NCBI GenBank assembly: GCA_902495245.1
Contig: CABUWI010000005.1
Span: 124,001 to 188,000 of the forward strand
DNA length: 64,000 nucleotides
Source: an uncultured Porphyromonadaceae bacterium
GTDB lineage: Bacteria; Bacteroidota; Bacteroidia; Bacteroidales; Muribaculaceae
Direction of reading: 5' to 3'
Both the position numbers and the translations under genes were made by a program. Each line of letters begins with the position of its first letter. Position 1 is the stretch's first letter. Under the pieces are notes generated by a model that was not told the origin of the DNA, ran no database searches, and saw only the letters and a list, made by a program, of their open reading frames with translations. This document shows positions 59,322 to 64,000 of this stretch, piece by piece.

Positions 59322-61919
59322 TCAATAAATCACGCGTTTGCCGGCTGAGTTGATGTATATGCCGTGGCGCGGTTTGGCCACGCGGCGTCCCAGCAGGTCG
59401 TAGAGCTGACCGCGCTCGTCGCGCTCGGGCGCTGCAACGGCCGTGAGGCCACTCAGGTCGTTCACAATCTCGGTGATGTCCACGAATCTGAAGTGGCCGC
59501 CCGAATTGGTGCGGTTAATGGCGTCGGCCGGGCTGGCCACTTTATACCCGTCGGCTTCGGTCGAGATGAAGGCCTGCACGCTGCCCGAGGTTATCAGCCA
59601 GTAGTTGGCTGACGGCGCTTCCGATATTTCCCAGCCGGCGGCCGGCTCGTCGGCGCTGACGGTCAGTTCGCCGGTCTCGTCTGCCGCTTCGGCGTTCAGA
59701 TAGCCGTTCCCCGCGAGGTTCACGAAATTGAACGTGCGGTCGGGGCGGCTTTCAATGCGCCATGCCAGTTCCGGCATGAACCACGACGAGGTCAGGCTGC
59801 GCGCAATGCCGTCGCCTCCGTCGGCAAGATAGTGGCGTGCGCGCTTGTTGGCGCAGATGGTATACCATTTAGGCGCGTCGGCGGTCGACGGCATCGGGTC
59901 GGCTGCCGTCGTCGGCAGCGCTATCTCGGCCACGGGGGCGCCGCTCACCGGAGTGCACTGAAACTGGCAGCCGGCGTCGTCATGGCGCCCGCCGCCCCAG
60001 TTGAGAATGCGGTAGCCGCGGCCCGAGCCGCTCTGGTTCAGCTGCGAGTCTTTGGCGTCGGTGTAGAAGACCACGCAGCCTGCGGTGTTGGCATAGTCCA
60101 CTCGCCAGCCGTAGTCCGGCTCGTCGTCGCTCAGAAGCAGAAACTGGGTGTTCGAGCCCGACGTCGGGTCGATATATTTGCCGTTGCCGCGGTTAACGAT
60201 GTTACACGTGCCGTCGCTGCGCCCCGTGAATTTCCATTGCGAGCGAGCGAATATCGACTCGTCCGGGCCGACGCCTTTGAGCAGGCCGCCCGATGTTACG
60301 GTGATGCACAGGTTGTCGCGCAGCGGGGTGGAGATGGTGTACCAGAACTCTTCGTCAGCGCTCGAAAAGTCCGGCGCGGTAAAAGGGACCGAACTCGCCT
60401 CCTCGTGAATCTGCTTCATCATCTTCAGGGCTTCCGGATTCTCCGTGGCCACGTTGGTGGTCTCGAACGGGTCGGATTCCATGTCATAGAGCTGGTCATA
60501 CGGCTTGTTGCCCGTCTCCACTTCCGGCCCCCACGTAATCATCTGCGAGTTGTTGCTGGCAGGGATATATTTCCATTTGGCGGTGCGCACGGTCAACGGG
60601 CCGTTGCTCGGCTGCTCGCTCACCCAGGGGCGGTGTTCGGTCGACTCGCCCAAAAGCTGGGCCATGCGGTCGCCGCTGTCGGGAGCGGCGCCTTCGGGCA
60701 GCGAGGCTTCGAGCAGGCTGCCGAGCGAGGCGAAGAAGTCGATGTGGCTCATCAGAGTGTTGTTGGTCGACGTCGAGGCCGCCACGCGCGCGGGCCAGCT
60801 CACGATGCACGGCACGATGGTGCCGCCCTCATAGCCTGAATATTTCATGCCGCGGTGGCCGCCCGTGGGGCTGTGGCCGTTCAGCAGCTCGATGGCGCGG
60901 TCGGCATAGCCGTCGTCAAGAATCGGGCCGTTGTCGCTGGTCAGGATAATCAGGGTGTTGTCGGCCAGGCCGGCTTCTTCAAGCGCCGCCGTTACCTGCC
61001 CCACGGTCCAGTCGAACTGGGCTATGGCGTCGCCGCGAAGACCCATCGCGTTCTTGCCGCGGAAGCGTTCGTGAGGCCAGCGCGGCACGTGAACGTCGTT
61101 CGTGCACAGATACAGGAAGAAGGGTTCGTCCTTGTGCTCGCGTATAAACCTGATTGAGTGGGCGGCTATGGAGTCGGCAATGTTCTCGTCTTTCCACAGG
61201 GCCTCGCCGCCACCCTTCATGTAGCCGATGCGCGAAATGCCGTCGACGATTGACTGGTTGTGGCCGTGGCTCGGCTGCAGCTTCAGCAGTTCGGGGTTGT
61301 CTTTGCCCGTCGGCTCGCCGGCAAAGTTCGAGGTGTAGCTCACCTGAATCGGGGCCGACGGGTCGTAGTTGGCAATCGTGTCCTGCTCGAGATAGACGCA
61401 CGGAACGCGGTCGGCCGTGGCTGCCTGAATGTAGTGGTAGTCAAACCCCAGGTCGCGCGGCGTGATGTCGAGGGTGCCGTTCCAGTCCTGGCCGCCCGTA
61501 ACGGAGCCGAGCCCGAGGTGCCACTTGCCGATGGCGCCCGTGGCATAGCCGGCGTCATGAAACATGTCGGCCATGGTGTATTGTTCGGGGCGTATGATGG
61601 AGCGGGCGTTGCCGGCGGCCACTCCCGTGTCGTTGCGCCGCCAGGCATATTCGCCCGTCAGCAGCGAATAGCGCGACGGCGTCGACGTGGCCGCCACCGC
61701 ATGGCAGTTGGTAAACTGAATGCCCGAGCGTGCAAGGGCGTCGACATTGGGCGTTTCCACGTTTTTGGCGCCGTAACATTGCAGGTCGCCATACCCGAGG
61801 TCGTCGGCAACGAGCAGAATCACGTTGGGAGGCCTGACTTCCTGAGCTTGCAGCGCAATGGTTGCCGCGAGGGCCGAGAACGCAATGGCTATCGGCCGGT
61901 ATGTTTTTTCGGTAATCAT
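59322..61919 (-). CDS. Exported serine-type sulfatase with lectin-like domains and sorting-like tail
   Basis: An 865-residue exported protein. Residues 27-490 form an S1-type sulfatase with the metal-binding ADDLGYGD and the modification site S-T-P-S-R at 79-83, so the active formylglycine would come from Ser79 and need the radical-SAM maturase anSME. Later motifs include GKWHLGL, SDNGPI and GGHRGMKYSGYEGG. The C-terminal half has two lectin-like stretches (VNRGNGKYIDPTSG and VNLAGNGYLNAEA) and the tail YDLLGRRV...GIYINSAGKRVIY. It begins 14 bases after the duplicated secreted protein. The substrate is not clear; sulfated mucin glycans are plausible. Confidence 0.88.
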   Translation of the reverse strand: MITEKTYRPIAIAFSALAATIALQAQEVRPPNVILLVADDLGYGDLQCYGAKNVETPNVDALARSGIQFTNCHAVAATSTPSRYSLLTGEYAWRRNDTGVAAGNARSIIRPEQYTMADMFHDAGYATGAIGKWHLGLGSVTGGQDWNGTLDITPRDLGFDYHYIQAATADRVPCVYLEQDTIANYDPSAPIQVSYTSNFAGEPTGKDNPELLKLQPSHGHNQSIVDGISRIGYMKGGGEALWKDENIADSIAAHSIRFIREHKDEPFFLYLCTNDVHVPRWPHERFRGKNAMGLRGDAIAQFDWTVGQVTAALEEAGLADNTLIILTSDNGPILDDGYADRAIELLNGHSPTGGHRGMKYSGYEGGTIVPCIVSWPARVAASTSTNNTLMSHIDFFASLGSLLEASLPEGAAPDSGDRMAQLLGESTEHRPWVSEQPSNGPLTVRTAKWKYIPASNNSQMITWGPEVETGNKPYDQLYDMESDPFETTNVATENPEALKMMKQIHEEASSVPFTAPDFSSADEEFWYTISTPLRDNLCITVTSGGLLKGVGPDESIFARSQWKFTGRSDGTCNIVNRGNGKYIDPTSGSNTQFLLLSDDEPDYGWRVDYANTAGCVVFYTDAKDSQLNQSGSGRGYRILNWGGGRHDDAGCQFQCTPVSGAPVAEIALPTTAADPMPSTADAPKWYTICANKRARHYLADGGDGIARSLTSSWFMPELAWRIESRPDRTFNFVNLAGNGYLNAEAADETGELTVSADEPAAGWEISEAPSANYWLITSGSVQAFISTEADGYKVASPADAINRTNSGGHFRFVDITEIVNDLSGLTAVAAPERDERGQLYDLLGRRVAKPRHGIYINSAGKRVIY

Positions 61920-61933
61920 CTTGTTTCGTTTTT

Positions 61934-63988
61934 TTAGTGGCGGATTACTTTTTTGCCGTTGACAATGTATATGCCTTTCTTGGCGGCGGTGAGACGGCGG
62001 CCCGACAGGTCGTAGATTTCATCGCCGGCCGCGCCCTTAGCGGCGATTTCCGCAATGCCGGTGGTCATAATCTTGAACGTTACGGCTTTGGTCTCGCTCC
62101 GGCTTTCACCCTTGGCGGCATAATATTCCAGAACGCCCGATTTGTCTATGGTCAGCGTGTAGGGGTTGCTCGGCGCGGCGGTGAACTCGCCTGCCGTCTC
62201 TTCGGTCGGGGTGAAGCGATACATGATGTCGGCATTGATGACGGCCGTCAGCGTAACCTCAACCTCCGTGCCTTTGATGGTTACGGTGTTGTTCTCGTCG
62301 GGAGTGGCGCCGCTGAGCTCGGGGGCGGCGGGTGCCGTTGGCTGCTCTTCTTCCGTGCCGGCGGGAACGAGCACCACGCTCTGGCAGTCGTCGGCAACGA
62401 ACCACAGGTTGATGAGGAACTTACGTCCGGCGCCCGCAATGTTCAGGTAGTAGGGCGGCATGTTCTGCGCCGTGGCGTTGGCCGGTGCGTTTTCGGCCGT
62501 GTTGTCAACAATCAGGTCGGGGTCGGTAAATGAGTTGCGATATTTCAGCGGCTTGATGCGGCAGCGCACGTTGCCCGCTTCCATTCCCGTCAGTTCCGTG
62601 TTGGCATATGCGGCCACTTCTTCGGCTGTAAGCGATCCCAACGGCACGATGGCGAAGCCGTAGGCGCTTTCAGGCAGCTCGTCGGCATATTCCTCAACCT
62701 CAAAGCGCGAGTCCTGATAAACGACATTGCCCTGCTTGTAGAGGGCGGCAACGGGGTTGACGTATTGGCCTGCCTCGTTGGCAATCGCATAGACTGCGGG
62801 GTTGGCGGTCGAGGCCGTGAATTTCCATATCTGCGACGGGTCATCTTCGGCCGGAGCAGCTACGCCCAAAAATGCTTTGCCGTCGATTTCGCGCAGACCG
62901 AAGCATGAGCTCGGACGGCTGTCGCCTGCGGTAGGCGTGCCGGCCAGACCTGATACGATGCGATAGCTCTTGCCCGCCTCGACAACGATTAAGAATGTAA
63001 AGCTTACCGACTTCACCTCGCTGCGGGTGCTACCCTTTTCGGCGCAATATTCAAGCGTGCAGTCTTCGGTGATTTTCAGCGTGTACGGATTGGTCGGCGC
63101 TTCCGTGAACTCCTCATCGCCGGCATACTTATAGAGAATTTTGGCTCCCTCGGCGGCCGTCAGGGTGATGCTCTCTTCTTTCGAGCCGCTGACCACGTTG
63201 CCCTCGGCGTCAGGCGTTACGCCGCTGATTGACGGCGAGCCGACAAACTCCGGAATGTCAGGCGTATGTTCCGTCGGAACCAGCACTACGCTCTGGCACG
63301 CGTCGGCAACAAACCAGAGGTTGATCAGGAACTGACGTCCCGCGCCCGCAATGTTCATGTAATATGGCGGCTTGTTCTGCGCCGAGGCGTTGGCCGGCGC
63401 GTTCTCGGGAGTGTTCTCCACAATCTGCTCGGAGTCGGCCGCGTTGTTGCGATATTTCAGCGGCTTGATGCGGCAGCGCAGGTCGCCCGCCTCCATGCCC
63501 GAGATGTCCGTGTTGGCATATGCCGCAACCTCTTCTTCGGTCAGCGGCTCCAGAGGCACGATGGCGAAACCGTAGGCCGCAGCCGGCAGTTCGTTGGTGT
63601 AGCTCACCAGCTCAAAACGTGCGTCCTGATAGACCGTCCCCGCCTTGGCCGGCGGATAGAGGCCGGCGACGGGGTTGACATACTGGCCCGCCCCGTTCAC
63701 GATGGCATAGACCTCAGGATTGTCGGCGGTCGACGTGAATGTCCAGATTTGCGACGGCTTCTCGGCGGCTACGGCATCGACGCCGAGAAAATCCGTGCCG
63801 TCGATTTCGCGAACTCCGAAACACGAACTGGGACGTTGGTCATTGGCCGTGGGTGCCCCGGGAAGTCCGGCGACGATGCGGTAAGTTTTGCCCGTAACTA
63901 CGGCCGGTGTCTCGCCGGCTGCGTGTACGCTCATTGCTACCGTCATGCTCATGGCGGCGGCGATGGATAGGGTGATGATTTTGTTCAT
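61934..63988 (-). CDS. Secreted protein made of two tandem copies, with sorting-like tail
   Basis: A 684-residue exported protein of unknown function. After a signal peptide, two copies of about 310 residues follow (roughly 31-335 and 336-650). Each begins GKTYRIVAGLPGAPTA or GKSYRIVSGLAGTPTA, then RPSSCFGVREIDG, QIWTFTSTA, AGQYVNPVA, RCRIKPLKYRN, PPYYMNIAGAGR and SVVLVP. Each ends in a chitobiase-like beta domain with NPYTL and LEYCAEKGS or LEYYAAKGE. The tail is YDLSGRRL...GIYIVNGKKVIRH. It is followed by the sulfatase gene after 14 bases, so the two are likely co-transcribed. The promoter lies outside the window. Confidence 0.8.
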   Translation of the reverse strand: MNKIITLSIAAAMSMTVAMSVHAAGETPAVVTGKTYRIVAGLPGAPTANDQRPSSCFGVREIDGTDFLGVDAVAAEKPSQIWTFTSTADNPEVYAIVNGAGQYVNPVAGLYPPAKAGTVYQDARFELVSYTNELPAAAYGFAIVPLEPLTEEEVAAYANTDISGMEAGDLRCRIKPLKYRNNAADSEQIVENTPENAPANASAQNKPPYYMNIAGAGRQFLINLWFVADACQSVVLVPTEHTPDIPEFVGSPSISGVTPDAEGNVVSGSKEESITLTAAEGAKILYKYAGDEEFTEAPTNPYTLKITEDCTLEYCAEKGSTRSEVKSVSFTFLIVVEAGKSYRIVSGLAGTPTAGDSRPSSCFGLREIDGKAFLGVAAPAEDDPSQIWKFTASTANPAVYAIANEAGQYVNPVAALYKQGNVVYQDSRFEVEEYADELPESAYGFAIVPLGSLTAEEVAAYANTELTGMEAGNVRCRIKPLKYRNSFTDPDLIVDNTAENAPANATAQNMPPYYLNIAGAGRKFLINLWFVADDCQSVVLVPAGTEEEQPTAPAAPELSGATPDENNTVTIKGTEVEVTLTAVINADIMYRFTPTEETAGEFTAAPSNPYTLTIDKSGVLEYYAAKGESRSETKAVTFKIMTTGIAEIAAKGAAGDEIYDLSGRRLTAAKKGIYIVNGKKVIRH

Positions 63989-64000
63989 GAAAATTGAGAT

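Overview
The window reads as the chromosome of a GC-rich Bacteroidales bacterium, most likely a Muribaculaceae-type gut commensal. Evidence: the Bacteroidetes order of the division and cell-wall cluster (murD, ftsW, murG, murC, ftsQ, ftsA, ftsZ), promoters of the Bacteroidetes type (TTTG, about 19-20 bases, TAnnTTTG), Bacteroidetes-specific families (DUF5606, DUF4292, DUF4296, DUF6359), and secreted proteins ending in a YDLQGRR...GIYIINGKKVLVK-like tail. Family-level placement is inference. No tRNA, rRNA, CRISPR array or intact transposase gene was seen.

Layout. 1-8.2 kb: the division and cell-wall operon on the plus strand, cut at the left edge inside murD. 8.3-9.8 kb: guaA. 10.1-12.7 kb: a large secreted tail protein in a repeat-rich setting. 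13.2-21.9 kb: DUF5606, leuA, then a tight plus-strand run of an endonuclease/exonuclease/phosphatase lipoprotein, dut, a TPR protein, a DUF4292 lipoprotein, an EnvC-like protein and a polysaccharide flippase. 22.2-25.7 kb: a small membrane protein and a secreted GH2 beta-galactosidase. 25.7-27.9 kb: an AT-richer decaying island with a regulator gene that has lost an internal segment and a second gene broken by two frameshifts. 28.1-37.1 kb: minus-strand housekeeping genes, in transcription order Yip1-like protein, smpB, ftsK, lolA-like, trxB, then acpP, fabF, with an outer-membrane barrel protein and eno upstream. 37.3-45.1 kb: a minus-strand M60-like metallopeptidase, pyrF, and a divergent plus-strand triple-DUF6359 protein. 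45.4-46.4 kb: gapA. 46.5-52.0 kb: the minus-strand operon ileS, dksA-like, lspA, DUF4296 and a small gene. 52.2-53.4 kb: a phosphate-binding-protein-like secreted protein. 53.8-59.3 kb: a succinate/acetate CoA-transferase, M13 peptidase, slyD and an rsmF-like methyltransferase. 59.3-64.0 kb: a minus-strand pair, an internally duplicated secreted protein followed by a serine-type sulfatase.

How the parts work together. Most genes are housekeeping. The accessory theme is secretion: six proteins share one C-terminal tail, and several also carry a lectin-like module and glycan-directed chemistry (M60 peptidase, sulfatase), which together with the exported beta-galactosidase suggests use of mucin or other host glycans.

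The most unusual signal is in the gaps between genes. Three families of short palindromes have the layout of REP elements: a GTAG or GGAG tetranucleotide next to a short hairpin, often as inverted pairs (BIME-like). Family 1 has 11 arms at six loci, with pairs of nearly constant total length (94-96 bp). No REP-associated transposase lies in the window. Irregular short tandem arrays with a few recurring themes sit beside several of these elements, and one has become the C-terminus of pyrF.
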